From Adiantum capillus-veneris (lineage: Eukaryota; Streptophyta; Polypodiopsida; Polypodiales; Pteridaceae): DNA of 64,000 bases. The DNA lies in assembly GCA_014529385.2 (NCBI GenBank), contig CM043958.1:147367885-147431884 (forward strand), in the 5' to 3' direction. Positions 46,601-55,692 of the stretch are shown in pieces (position 1 is the stretch's first letter; every line of letters starts with the position of its first letter). Both the position numbers and the translations under genes were made by a program. The notes beneath the pieces are model-generated. The model ran no database searches. It had not been told where the DNA came from and saw only the letters and a list, made by a program, of their open reading frames with translations.

Positions 46601-47486
46601 AGGGGGATCAGTGCTAGTCGACAAGGTACATGAACCATTGGACGCACTGATGAGAGCTTACGAAGCTAGGTTAAAGAACAACCAAACACAAGAACAGAGG
46701 TGGATGACATACCCAAACGCGGAATTGGAAAAGCAGAGACTTGAAATGTGCCAGAGAATGATCGAGACTGCACAAGCCTTATTAGAACCACCAAAAGAAA
46801 CAATGAATTGTGGAAAGGAAAACCCAATTCAGCAAGAGACTATTGTTTCACGGGTAGCTGAAAAGACTCCCAGTGCACAAAAGCCTGAAAATACACAAAG
46901 GGATGACCGCGTAGTATTGAACACAACCGATCAGGAGATAGAGAGTTTTCATCCAGTCATACAGAGGTCTTACGGAAGAGATGAGGATTACAATGAATTT
47001 TGGAAACAAGTGAGAGAGGCAAACTTTGCAAACGAGCTAAGTTGCCAAGCTAATCAGACAAATTGGGAAAAGGACATCAGGAATCCTCCCATAGTGGAAT
47101 TTGAGGCAGGATCTCAAGTAGACTTGGATCTGCAATCTTACTGGGGAGATGGGGGCTCTGTTAGAACAATGGAGAGCAAACCTCATTCACTGAAAACCTT
47201 ACCTTCATACTTAGGAGAGTATGAAGCAAAATCCGAGATTAGAGCACTTCCCTCAAGAAAAATCTCATCAGAAAAAGTCATGGACTCGCAAGGATTGATA
47301 GAGATTTTGTCAACACCAGTGACATGCACTATCACTCTAGCTGAGCTTTTGAGGCTAAGACCACATATGTGGACCACTGTAGGAAAATGCTTGGAGAAAT
47401 TCAGGATAACAGACCCAACATCGAGACTGCAAGAGAGCATTGAGGAGCTGAGCAAGCCACAAAAGAACGCTAAGCCGTACCCTTAA
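43683..47486 (+). CDS. Element C Gag (1267 codons, intact)
   Basis: Uninterrupted gag. A second Met at 43722 (MNLRSG) matches the start of element A gag and may be the true start. Residues about 96-132 and 205-270 are two copies of a beta-rich module (FIKYQYDNEQGAKIYKDG; LYVFTYTEGSEVKIAAYDK). Residues about 412-570 are the Retrotrans_gag capsid region (ALTWFQPMNIGG, FKQREHEKVKEASL). Two zinc knuckles lie near 809-821 (CYKCGGDHLMNVC) and 834-846 (CTECGVTHFIEDC), both Cys-x2-Cys-x3-His-x4-Cys. The last 350 residues are Lys/Glu-rich and end KPQKNAKPYP. The Gag assembles the particle and binds element RNA. In element D the equivalent tail is fused to protease; here a one-base shift near 47474-47484 separates them. 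Confidence 0.9.
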   Translation: MPRQKSYSPLGELMNLRSGRNLRNNQPKQGEPASVISTEGSVNQSWAQPLEPIFEGSVSDTSSERSYEIFTENLEHLNLNNRENMAAGSSNPSATMKLLFIKYQYDNEQGAKIYKDGMDRYCVKIEDRPSEFKDLVPVSYSGDRYLDDEGTMYLVVLNPNIVDKWGLMGTKAKIDEELEEKAPIMNFPNARLRRENETIRINTDNIYVGLYKYNNGEQDLYYRCEEPYTGELTDKKRLYVFTYTEGSEVKIAAYDKYGRQYSTMGKKELEGYTYFGGPLHQYYVTSSSHRPAPTNGVRNSMTTGGQRTQVADSFSQPWDSKLGPMGSLHSRESMETNRGSAVPIPTYTTPGPRFEAEPSHLPPSSRFRAGEPTRLTHEVHDARESFSRDTGAMRLVADHRRMRPSQVAKCMPKKYGGSGDPYAHVSLFKQVLRAEQITDFHTQYEGFGLTLEGTALTWFQPMNIGGFHDIDHLLREFAEEFSKRGFKHNTVSQIYAFKQREHEKVKEASLRFKQYIERCPVRERPQDDRLSVLFIEGLRNDTLKKDLHLKACTSFEQVTREALYLVDNCTVYGEVSADTDFASSSSSSVASETTTKKNVQTTTMPNVEQMIEDALKRMAPYQKPLPKPLKWCVIEQKWTNHPTEECYYNKGYVRERQYAPPAQLAPPQIHPVPRYPTGNVPGPMGIERPQPVLGQQPPLPGARPVGIRYAPTLENQEEQALVPVQAYYEESGAHMSPTVYYPPEEPKQPEPWGMMGNVGIPTITSASDEERYNLDARTLMFIAHGGLTGQRPSYPQRTNQMGPRPALGPCYKCGGDHLMNVCPHTEIIRINAYCTECGVTHFIEDCLKNPNKVQKTTLNMLETIPTSSGSENETLIPTQVVTRAQTKKTTREPENGKLATEMVSQGPRSQKNTWKARKARMKLRKEREDAILAEELKRTKDRLEKLESQNRKREMSPERTKQKSIKETTSLSSGGSVLVDKVHEPLDALMRAYEARLKNNQTQEQRWMTYPNAELEKQRLEMCQRMIETAQALLEPPKETMNCGKENPIQQETIVSRVAEKTPSAQKPENTQRDDRVVLNTTDQEIESFHPVIQRSYGRDEDYNEFWKQVREANFANELSCQANQTNWEKDIRNPPIVEFEAGSQVDLDLQSYWGDGGSVRTMESKPHSLKTLPSYLGEYEAKSEIRALPSRKISSEKVMDSQGLIEILSTPVTCTITLAELLRLRPHMWTTVGKCLEKFRITDPTSRLQESIEELSKPQKNAKPYP

Positions 47487-48559
47487 ACAAGGTCGGAGAG
47501 TATTGCGAAGGTGAAGAGGGGAATACAACCTTACCAGTTGAATTCCAAGGAGTGAACACGATGGCAATACTAGACAGCGGAGCTGGGGTAGCCATTGCTA
47601 CAAAAGAAATCTGGAAAAAATGGGGGAAACCAGCAATAAGGAAGACTAGGTTGAAACTCCAATTAGCAGATGGACACATGGAGAAACCTATGGGGTTATT
47701 AGAGAAAGTTGTAGTGACTTCTTGCGGCATTGAATACGAACATACTTTCGCCATTGTCGATTTTGGCAAGGAGAATAACTATGATATCATATTGGGAAGA
47801 CCATTCATGAGACAGTTGAAAATGGTCCAAGATTGGGGCTACGATCACATATACTTGAGAAATATGGAAACCACTACACGTGTGAACCTGAAAGACCATA
47901 GCTACAAAGATGTGAACCAAACACCGGTAGAGGAGTTTGATTCAGCTACTTTGGCGGGATCCGAATTTCCAGCTTGGTTAGGTAAACCCAAGGAGTTATG
48001 GATGTGTGGAGCTTCGAAATGTGGAAGTCTGAAACGAGAAGAATGTGTTTTAGAAAGGGCTATCGAAGACGAAACTTATGTAGGAGAACCCTTTCCAGAG
48101 GATACGTTTGAACCATTAGAGTGGACACACATTCTAGCAACCCTAGATGTTTGTGCAATTCCGGAAGGTCCCACAACGAAATTTTGCGACAAGGACGGGT
48201 ACGACGTGGTTCCGTATTTCATGTTGAGAACTGTACTCAAAAAAGAAACTGAAAAGAACGATACACTGGAAAAGGAAGATGAAGAAGAGGTGTTTCACGA
48301 CATTCCCAATCATGCAGAGTGGGGAAATGAAGCAAACAACGAGTCAACGGACAATTCAAGCGGAAACGAAGAAACTATAATGGATGTCCGATTTTATGAT
48401 TTTCGGAACCAAACTAAACAACGCCAGAAACACTATAGAGCAAAGAAAAAAACAAAAGGGGTTAGAACCAATCCGATGCCTAGAATAAGAGGAAAAAATC
48501 AATTCCTAATGCTAGTAAAGGCTGAAGATTGTGTTAAGGATAAGATTCTGGAAGAATGA
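47474..48559 (+). CDS. Element C protease (retropepsin) and linker
   Basis: Open from 47474 in the -1 frame relative to gag (overlap 10 bases); first Met at 47552. AVPLNKVGEYCEGEEGNT, then AILDSGAGVAIATKEIW carries the Asp-Ser-Gly active site; FAIVDFGKENNYDIILGRPF is the second half. Then comes a linker rich in Glu and Lys (WLGKPKELWMCGASKCG, EPLEWTHILATLDVC) that also precedes RT in A and D. It stops at 48557-48559, overlapping the ATG of the next ORF (ATGA), probably by a frameshift mutation because A and D continue in frame here. Confidence 0.85.
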   Translation, partial: AVPLNKVGEYCEGEEGNTTLPVEFQGVNTMAILDSGAGVAIATKEIWKKWGKPAIRKTRLKLQLADGHMEKPMGLLEKVVVTSCGIEYEHTFAIVDFGKENNYDIILGRPFMRQLKMVQDWGYDHIYLRNMETTTRVNLKDHSYKDVNQTPVEEFDSATLAGSEFPAWLGKPKELWMCGASKCGSLKREECVLERAIEDETYVGEPFPEDTFEPLEWTHILATLDVCAIPEGPTTKFCDKDGYDVVPYFMLRTVLKKETEKNDTLEKEDEEEVFHDIPNHAEWGNEANNESTDNSSGNEETIMDVRFYDFRNQTKQRQKHYRAKKKTKGVRTNPMPRIRGKNQFLMLVKAEDCVKDKILEE

Positions 48560-50247
48560 GAGGCAGTGATCAAAAGAGCTTACGAAAAGACAAAAGAGGC
48601 TCAAGAAATCAAGTTCAAAAGAATGGAACGAAAACTGAAACAGAAAAAACAGAAAAGAACAAGCGCAACAGAGAATACACAGAGTCCAAGTTAGAACGTA
48701 GAAACAAGTACAGAGAGCTCAAGAAAACTCTGAAAGAAGTTTGGACTACAGAAATTGAGAGTGGAGAGGACAAAAACGCCAAAATCAAGGAAAACATGGA
48801 TGTTCCCTCTCACTATAGGAAATTCACAATGGAGGATAGGAAGGTGATATTAACCCCACCTATTCGAGAGAGGAAGGAGAACGAATCTTATGACGGACCG
48901 GAGGATGTAAAAAAAGTTGATTTAGCAGCTCCAGGTGAGCCACCTAGACCGGTATACATAGCCACAGATTTGTCTCCAGGCGAGGAAGAGAGACTTTTGA
49001 GTCTTCTCAGAGAGTATAGGGATGTGTTTGCATGGTCTTATAAGGACTTAAAGGGAGTTGACCCATCGATATGCCAACACACAATCCCACTGAAACAAGA
49101 CGCAAAGCCTAGCAGACAGAGACCATACACATATAATGATACATTTGCTAAGCGAATCAAAGAAGAGATAGATAAGCTAATGGAAGCTGAATTCATATAC
49201 GAGATTGAACACACTGATTGGGTATCTCCGATTGTGGTAGTACCTAAGAAGAACGGAAAACTCCGAGTGTGTATCAACCTAAAGAAAGTGAATGCTGCAA
49301 CAATCAGGGACAATTATCCCCTGCCGATAACTGATCATGTTCTAGAGTGTGTATCAGGGAAAACAGCATACTCCTTTCTTGATGGTTTTTCAGGATATAA
49401 CCAGCTAGCCATAGCATTGGAAGATCAACATAAAACAGCTTTTGCAACGGAGTGGGGGAATTTATGCTTATCGGGTTATGCCTTTTGGTCTAACCAATGC
49501 TCCCGCAACCTTCCAGAGGCTGATGACGCATGCTTTCAAAGAATACTTAAGGGCTGTTTCTCGAAATATACATGGATGACTTATGTGTACATTCTCTACT
49601 GAGAGATGAGCATCTAGAACACCTAAGAAAAGTATTTGAGAAATGTAGGACATATCGCATTTGTCTCAATCCTGAGAAATGTGTGTTTATGGTCCGACAG
49701 GGCAGAATTCTGGGACATATTGTCTCACAAAACGGAATATCCACGGATTTAGAGAAGATAAAAGTTATAGTGGATATGCCTAGACCAACCAATGCGAAAC
49801 AAGTACAGAGCTTTATGGGACATTGTGGATATTATAGACGATTCATTTACATGTACGCTATAATAGGCCAACCACTTTACAGGCTAATGGTGAACTTTGA
49901 ATGGACAGAGGAATGTGAGGAATCATTCAAGAAATTGAAAGAGGCACTCATTACCGCTCCAGTCTTGAAATCACCAGATTGGGAGAAGATATTCCATGTG
50001 CACATAGATGCTTCGGCATATGCAATAGGATGCATTCTGGCTCAGCCAGAAGAAGGAAACATGGATTTTCCTATCTGTTACGCCAGTCGACAGCTCAACA
50101 ATGCAGAGAAGAATTACACCACAACAGAGCGAGAAGGATTAGGAATGATCTATGCTGTGAAGAAATTTCGGCATTATCTTCTAGCCAACAAGTTTGTGTT
50201 TTTTACGGATCACCAAGCCTTGCTCTACCTAGTGAATAAACCATGGA
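48556..50247 (+). pseudogene. Element C reverse transcriptase and truncated RNase H
   Basis: Segment 48556-49602 holds DVFAWSYKDLKGVDP, VVVPKKNGKLRVCINLKKV and [12 protein letters not shown], then shifts frame (an extra base in GGGG near 49455 against A). Segment 49572-50252 restores the frame with MDDLCVHSL (the YMDD site), LGHIVSQNGI, FMGHCGYYRRFI and the connection to RNase H: HVHIDASAYAIG (Asp), NYTTTEREGLG (Glu), FFTDHQALLYLVNKP (Asp). It is cut at PWS where RNase H should continue; the following DNA is the 3' spacer. Integrase is therefore absent. Confidence 0.85.
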
Positions 50248-52364
50248 GTTAGAAAACCCAAGGAAAACCAAAAAGACGCAAATTAGGCCATAAAATTGAT
50301 TTTTGGTCCTAATTTTGTCAAAATAACTCCAAACTCATTGAAACTTTGTAGGATTGTTGATTAACACATCTACAAGCTATCTGGAACCAAAAAGCACCAT
50401 TTTGACACAAAAGACATCATACGCGTATGATGTCTATTTGCACTTACAGAGCCAAAAATGCTCATTTGTCATCATACATCCATTATATATATCTAATACA
50501 TGCTACATATGAAGTTTGGAACCATTTGGTCAAGTGGATCACCCCATTAGCCCAATTAAGGGAAAATCCTTCATACAAAGCCTATTTTTGTCCCAAATCC
50601 AACATATTCAAGTCCAAACCAAGATTTGAGTATAAACAGTCTTCACTAGCACATGGAGAGTCCACAGAACCAATCCCATGAAAAATTGATGAAAAAGACA
50701 TCATACGCGTATGATGTCCCCAGAGCCATTTTTAGTCCAAATTCTACCCAAACTTCATAAATCCACTGAATAAGCCTATCTAAAGCCAATCCAAGCTTAT
50801 AGAGAAATTTGGTCCAAAAATGCACTAAAAGACATCATACGCGTATGATGTCTCACTATGTGATTTTGGCACCTCAGGGCTTCACCCACAAACAGAAGTG
50901 TTCTACATGCCATTTGAAAGTAATCCACCAAGTTTTACCAATTTGGATCATAAAATCCATTTCCCTTCAAAATTTTGCCAAGAGCCTGAACTGGACTAAA
51001 CTGGCCAAAACTTGACCAAATGGAATCCAAACTCAAATCCAAGCATATGATACTCCTGTATACACTATCACAAGCACAACCAATATGAAGCCATTCTGAC
51101 ACAAAAGACATCATACGCGTATGATGTCTCAAGCATGTTTTTGAGCCCAGTTTGCATATTTTTTCACCTACATTGCATCCTTAGGCCCTGAATAGCTCAT
51201 GTTTCAATTTTCAAGTCATTTGAATAGTTAAAGCTTCATTTCGGCTTTCAGTACTAAAAAGACGCTAACTTTGAAATTGGAGTTACAGGATCCATGGATT
51301 CCGCTAAGTCATCGGCAACTAAGAGAAAAAGACCAACCATCAAGGATGCTCTTGCAGAGGCAGAACCTTTTGATATTCCAAAGAAACCCTCAGCCAACCA
51401 AGACTTGGGTGGAGGAAGCAGTACTAGAAAAAGAGGGAATAAAGATCTACCAGGGGACTTTTAGAGATCCTCAAGGGCAATCGGTCGATGTACTATGATC
51501 CACGAGAATTAGTGGACTATAGCAGATCAGAGAACAAAGCAGATACCTGGAAAAGGCTGACTTACACAGGTTCTTCACCTCGAGACATCAGGCGTAGACA
51601 CAAGAAGAGTGTATGAGTTGGCAACATCCATTCAGAAGGATGGGAAAGCCACGTTGACAGCCATGGATGGAGAAACAGTTGAAGTACAGATCACTCCACA
51701 GCTCATTGCAGATGCACTGAAGCTGCACACACAAGGGAGTTCTGTCAGAGAAAGAAGGGAGGCCATAGAGGTCTATGGATCAAAGAAACAAAAAATAAAC
51801 TACGCAGATATGGCAGATCACGAGCGGCAACCCTTTGCCGATTATACAACCAGTTTTTCCATGTGTGCAGTAAAAGACCCACATAAGTACCACTACCACC
51901 ACCCCATAAATCCCAATCTCCCCAAACCAGGTCCATGGGCACTGAAGAGCAACGTGCCAAAGGAGGTGAATTATGCTCAATACATCCACGAGCAAGTAAT
52001 CGCCATGCACAACCAGAAGCCAAGGTACATAGGAGGAGGAGAAATCCTAACAAGAATAGCTTATGAAGCTATTGGAGCTAGGGATCAAGGGCCACAGATT
52101 CCCTCCCAGAATGAGTGGCTTAGAGAAGCCGATGAGGAGGAAGAACAGCAAGAAGTATCCAAGAGGGCGTCCACAAGAGCACGCCGAAAACTAGAAATAG
52201 TTTCAGAACCTGAGGAGGCCGTGGACGAGCCGCTCAAGAAGAAAGTGAAGAAGAAGGCCGATCCCAAGCAAACCAAAAGTCAAAAAGCCGCAAGAATGGA
52301 AAGGCTGGTGGAGCAGTTTAGAGCGGAAAGAGCTCTAAAGGGGGACTTTGAAAAAATGCGGGTG
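50246..52364 (+). repeat. Inverted repeat, left arm (element C spacer and ORF2 start)
   Basis: Pairs with 54625-56751 in reverse orientation. It contains four palindromes (50412-50435, 50696-50719, 50830-50853, 51106-51129; intervals 284, 134, 276) and then the start of ORF2 (Met at 51294). A few small indels distinguish the arms. The loop is about 2.26 kb. Confidence 0.85.
51294..52364 (+). pseudogene. Element C ORF2, truncated sense copy
   Basis: Corresponds to the first 355 or so residues of the intact ORF2 on the opposite strand (same KRKRPTIKDALAEAEPF start and YIGGGEILTRIAYEAIGA). Frameshifts near 51380, 51495 and 51590 break it; 51609-52367 is the longest open part. It ends in GDFEKMRV at the junction with the U3 fragment. 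Confidence 0.85.
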
Positions 52365-52385
52365 TGATCCTCTGCTGGCTCAACA
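52352..52385 (-). repeat. U3 fragment (34 bases) of element C LTR, reverse orientation
   Basis: On the - strand TGTTGAGCCAGCAGAGG and the next 17 bases match the first 34 bases of the LTR at 41349. It joins the sense ORF2 fragment through a shared stretch (AAATGCGGGTG in U3, AAATGTGGGTG in ORF2), so the junction bears imperfect microhomology of about 11 bases. Confidence 0.85.
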
Positions 52386-52400
52386 CTCCCCCCCTCCGCG
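52386..52400 (-). other. Polypurine tract of element C
   Basis: CGCGGAGGGGGGGAG on the - strand directly before TGTTGAGCC. It marks the 3' end of the reverse-oriented element copy and confirms that ORF2 lies just upstream of the 3' LTR. Confidence 0.85.
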
Positions 52401-52434
52401 TTCATGTCGTCCCTGACATGACTTTGAGGCTTGA

Positions 52435-55400
52435 TCAATAGAGTCCTGTCGTCTTGAGCATTTGCAAATGTGATTCGTAGCGTAAGTTGCCGATGGTCAA
52501 GGTTGGGCCGAATATTTTGCTTTCGTGAGTGAAAAAGCCGGTGTAGAAAGCTTCTTCGAATGTTTGCATGTGGAAGCTAGGCAAAAACATAATTCTTTGG
52601 TATAAGAGATGTAACACCTTTGGTGATGGCTGCAATGAAAGATCATACATCATATCCGTCACTGTGTCGGCCGTCGATAGTAGACTCGAGGTCGTGGCTT
52701 TATCTGGCGCGAACACTTCAATGCATGCTAAGAGAGTCCTGCAGATTTTCTTTAGCATCTGACACGAAAGGTCAGGAGAGCCAGTAAAGAGTTTGATGGT
52801 GCCCGTTAGGGTTTTCACCATGTAGGCTTTACCTATTCTCTCTCCTTCCTTTGGTCCTGGCATCCTGGGATAATTAAGCCAATTTGGCTTCTTTTCTGCA
52901 ATCCTGCCATGCTCTTTCCAGTTTCTGACTCTTGGCACCGGGCAGAAGGTTGCATCCTCCCGAATCTCCTTTGGAGCCTCTACCAAGTAGATGAGGTAGG
53001 CTGGGTATTTGTTCAGCCAACCTTTCCTCCATCTAGGTTGAGAATCTACAATCTTCTTTGATTGTTCATCCTTTGTGATGTCGCCTTCATAAAGAGCGAC
53101 ATACTGCTCCTCCTCTATTCTCTTTTTCGTCTTTATCACTTCAAATTTCATCAGAGGGAAAGGCAGGCTGGGTTGCATCCACTCTTCGTGGAGCACTTTT
53201 GTGTCTAAACCTTGAAGTCTAATGGAGATGAGGAGTCTCCTTTCCCATTCCATTTCCGCCTTGGCACTTTCCTCTGTTGACTTTTCTATTTGGTCCTGGA
53301 GCCTTTGTTCTTCTCCTTCAGAGATTCCTGAAGTCGAGGCCACTTCTTGAACTGGGGCTGGATCTTCGATTGTGGTTGCCTCTCCAGTTTCTGGTAGCTC
53401 TATGGCTGCTCCCCCTGCTTCTTCTTGTGGTGTCTCTGTTTCTCTTCTTTGTTGCTCTTGGAGGTCTTGGAGCTGTTTGCGGAGGGCCTCATTTTCTGCC
53501 CTTAGTGTTTGGTTTTCTGATGTGAGCCTCTCCTCTGCAGCCAATGATCCCTCCGCCATGTGCAATCTTTGCACTTGCTCTAACCTCAGCTCTCTTTGCA
53601 AACTTCTGACCTGCTCTTCCAGAGCTGGTACGAGGGCTCCCTCTTGTTCTGTTCCTGCTCTGCTAGCTCTAGGGGTGGTCCTGAGTCTCATGATTGTCCT
53701 TTCTTGAAGTTCGACTCTTTTCCTTAGCTCAATGAGCTCATCCTTGGCTGCCTCCAGCTCATCTTCTATTCGCTCCTTTGCTTCCTGTGAACTTGTTACC
53801 TCTCTTGAAGCTTCGGCTAGTTGGAGTATCAAGCCGTCCCTCTCGTTTTCTGCGTCGTAGAGTGATGCTTTATGACTTTCAGATTCAGTCATAGCATTCT
53901 CTAACTTCTTCTGCAACTCTGCTTCCTTTTGTTTTGCTGTCTCAAGTGCTACTTCCTTTGCTCTGGATCTTTCTTTAATCTTGCTGAGCAGTTCATGCAC
54001 CATGTGCATGTCTTTTTCATCTTCATCTGTCAGCTTGACAGCTCTTTCTGCCACCACCTCCAATGGCTTCGGCCCGTCCATTTTCCCTTCACTCTCCATT
54101 GTACCCTTTGTCTTTTCCTTCGTCCCTTTCCGATCATCTTGTTTCCGTAGGGATATCCCATAAACTGCCTCCAGGGCCTCTTCTTCACTGTATCCGATCG
54201 CTACCAGATCCTCATAATCATCTTTCTTTTGCTGAACTAGGTCTATCTCCTTTTCCTTGGTCCCGGCCTCCGGTTTTTCCATAATTTCTGTTTCCATTTC
54301 TATTGTGGTTTCCTCCACAATAATTTCCATCTTCTTCGGGCTTGGTACAACAGTAAAAGAGGGCTGATTGTCCTCAGTCATCTTGGCTTTCCCTTTGTTT
54401 GCTTGCCCGTCTTTCTCTTGAGGTTCAGTAGACTCATCTACTTTCTTCTTCCCCTTGTCGTCCTTTTGCAGCTCAGCTTTTAAAAGCTGTACTTCCTCTT
54501 CAGTATAAGGCTCGACAGGTTGCTGCTCCAGTATGGCCTCCGACTCCTCATAAGCTCTAATATATTGATCATATTGATCAACATGTGGCCTGGCTGAGCT
54601 GGTTCCGACTTTACTAGGGTCCGGCACCCACATTTCTTCAAAGTCCCCCTTTAGAGCTCTTTCCGCTCTAAACTGCTCCACCAGCCTTTCCATTCTTGCG
54701 GCTTTTTGACTTTTGGTTTGCTTGGGATCGGCCTTCTTCTTCACTTTCTTCTTGAGCGGCTCGTCCACGGCCTCCTCAGGTTCTGAAACTATTTCTAGTT
54801 TTCGGCGTGCTCTTGTGGACGCCCTCTTGGATACTTCTTGCTGTTCTTCCTCCTCATCGGCTTCTCTAAGCCACTCATTCTGGGAGGGAATCTGTGGCCC
54901 TTGATCCCTAGCTCCAATAGCTTCATAAGCTATTCTTGTTAGGATTTCTCCTCCTCCTATGTACCTTGGCTTCTGGTTGTGCATGGCGATTACTTGCTCG
55001 TGGATGTATTGAGCATAATTCACCTCCTTTGGCACGTTGCTCTTCAGTGCCCATGTGATGGTTGTCGCAATGGCATGGGGTGGTGTAGTGTACTTCTGCG
55101 GTCTTTTACTGCACACATGGAAAAACTGGTTGTATAATCGGCAAAGGGTTGCCGCTCGTTGATCTGCCATATCTGCGTAGGTTGTATTTTGTTTCTTTGA
55201 TCCATAGACCTCTATGGCCTCCCTTCTTTCTCTGACAGAACTCCCTTTGTTGTGCAGCTTCAGTGCATCTGCAATGAGCTGTGGAGTGATCTGTACTTCA
55301 ACTGTTTCTCCATCCATGGCTGTCAACGTGGCTTTCCCATCCTTCTGAATGGATGTTGCCAACTCATACACTCTTCTTGTGTCTACGCCTGATGGTCTCG

Positions 55401-55692
55401 AGGTGAAGAACCTGTGTAAGTCAGCCTTTTCCAGGTATCTGCTTATGTTCTCTGATCTGCTATAGTCCACTAATTCTCGTGGGATCATAGGTACATCGAC
55501 CGATTGCCCTTGAGGATCTCTAAAAGTCCCCTGGTAGATCTTTATTCCCTCTTTTTCTAGTACTGCTTCCTCCACCCAAGTCTTGGTTGGCTTGAGGGTT
55601 TCTGTTGGAATATCAAAAGGTTCTGCCTCTGCAAGAGCATCCTTGATGGTTGGTCTTTTTCTCTTAGTTGCCGATGACTTAGCGGAATCCAT
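52435..55692 (-). CDS. Element C ORF2, 1085-codon protein of unknown function (intact)
   Basis: Intact ORF between the palindromic spacer and the PPT. Residues 1-35 are basic (SSATKRKRPTIKD, possible nuclear signal). Residues about 40-280 form a globular domain (QGTFRDPQGQSVDVPMIP, RVYELATS, KRPQKYTTPPHAIATT, ILTRIAYEAIGA). Residues 300-560 are charged and disordered-looking (KKKVKKKADPKQTKSQKAAR). Residues about 560-790 are a long predicted coiled coil (AEEERL and LRKQLQDLQEQQRR type heptads). Residues about 800-1085 are a second globular domain (FCPVPRVRNW, WLNYPRMPGPKEG, YQRIMFLPSFHMQTFEEAF). There is no signal peptide or membrane segment. Element A has a degenerate homologue at the same position. 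The N-terminal domain recalls in outline the plant 'Transposase_32' domain found in Athila-like elements; this is unproven. It could be expressed from a spliced or internal-promoter RNA. Confidence 0.85.
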   Translation of the reverse strand: MDSAKSSATKRKRPTIKDALAEAEPFDIPTETLKPTKTWVEEAVLEKEGIKIYQGTFRDPQGQSVDVPMIPRELVDYSRSENISRYLEKADLHRFFTSRPSGVDTRRVYELATSIQKDGKATLTAMDGETVEVQITPQLIADALKLHNKGSSVRERREAIEVYGSKKQNTTYADMADQRAATLCRLYNQFFHVCSKRPQKYTTPPHAIATTITWALKSNVPKEVNYAQYIHEQVIAMHNQKPRYIGGGEILTRIAYEAIGARDQGPQIPSQNEWLREADEEEEQQEVSKRASTRARRKLEIVSEPEEAVDEPLKKKVKKKADPKQTKSQKAARMERLVEQFRAERALKGDFEEMWVPDPSKVGTSSARPHVDQYDQYIRAYEESEAILEQQPVEPYTEEEVQLLKAELQKDDKGKKKVDESTEPQEKDGQANKGKAKMTEDNQPSFTVVPSPKKMEIIVEETTIEMETEIMEKPEAGTKEKEIDLVQQKKDDYEDLVAIGYSEEEALEAVYGISLRKQDDRKGTKEKTKGTMESEGKMDGPKPLEVVAERAVKLTDEDEKDMHMVHELLSKIKERSRAKEVALETAKQKEAELQKKLENAMTESESHKASLYDAENERDGLILQLAEASREVTSSQEAKERIEDELEAAKDELIELRKRVELQERTIMRLRTTPRASRAGTEQEGALVPALEEQVRSLQRELRLEQVQRLHMAEGSLAAEERLTSENQTLRAENEALRKQLQDLQEQQRRETETPQEEAGGAAIELPETGEATTIEDPAPVQEVASTSGISEGEEQRLQDQIEKSTEESAKAEMEWERRLLISIRLQGLDTKVLHEEWMQPSLPFPLMKFEVIKTKKRIEEEQYVALYEGDITKDEQSKKIVDSQPRWRKGWLNKYPAYLIYLVEAPKEIREDATFCPVPRVRNWKEHGRIAEKKPNWLNYPRMPGPKEGERIGKAYMVKTLTGTIKLFTGSPDLSCQMLKKICRTLLACIEVFAPDKATTSSLLSTADTVTDMMYDLSLQPSPKVLHLLYQRIMFLPSFHMQTFEEAFYTGFFTHESKIFGPTLTIGNLRYESHLQMLKTTGLY

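Noticed and set aside
51745-52053. - strand ORFs opposite the sense ORF2 fragment (and + strand ORFs opposite 52435-55692)
   Set aside because: Antisense shadows of ORF2 with no independent support.
52435-55692. Envelope gene making the element an errantivirus-like retrovirus
   Set aside because: No signal peptide, no transmembrane segment, no cleavage motif; coiled coil and charged regions dominate.
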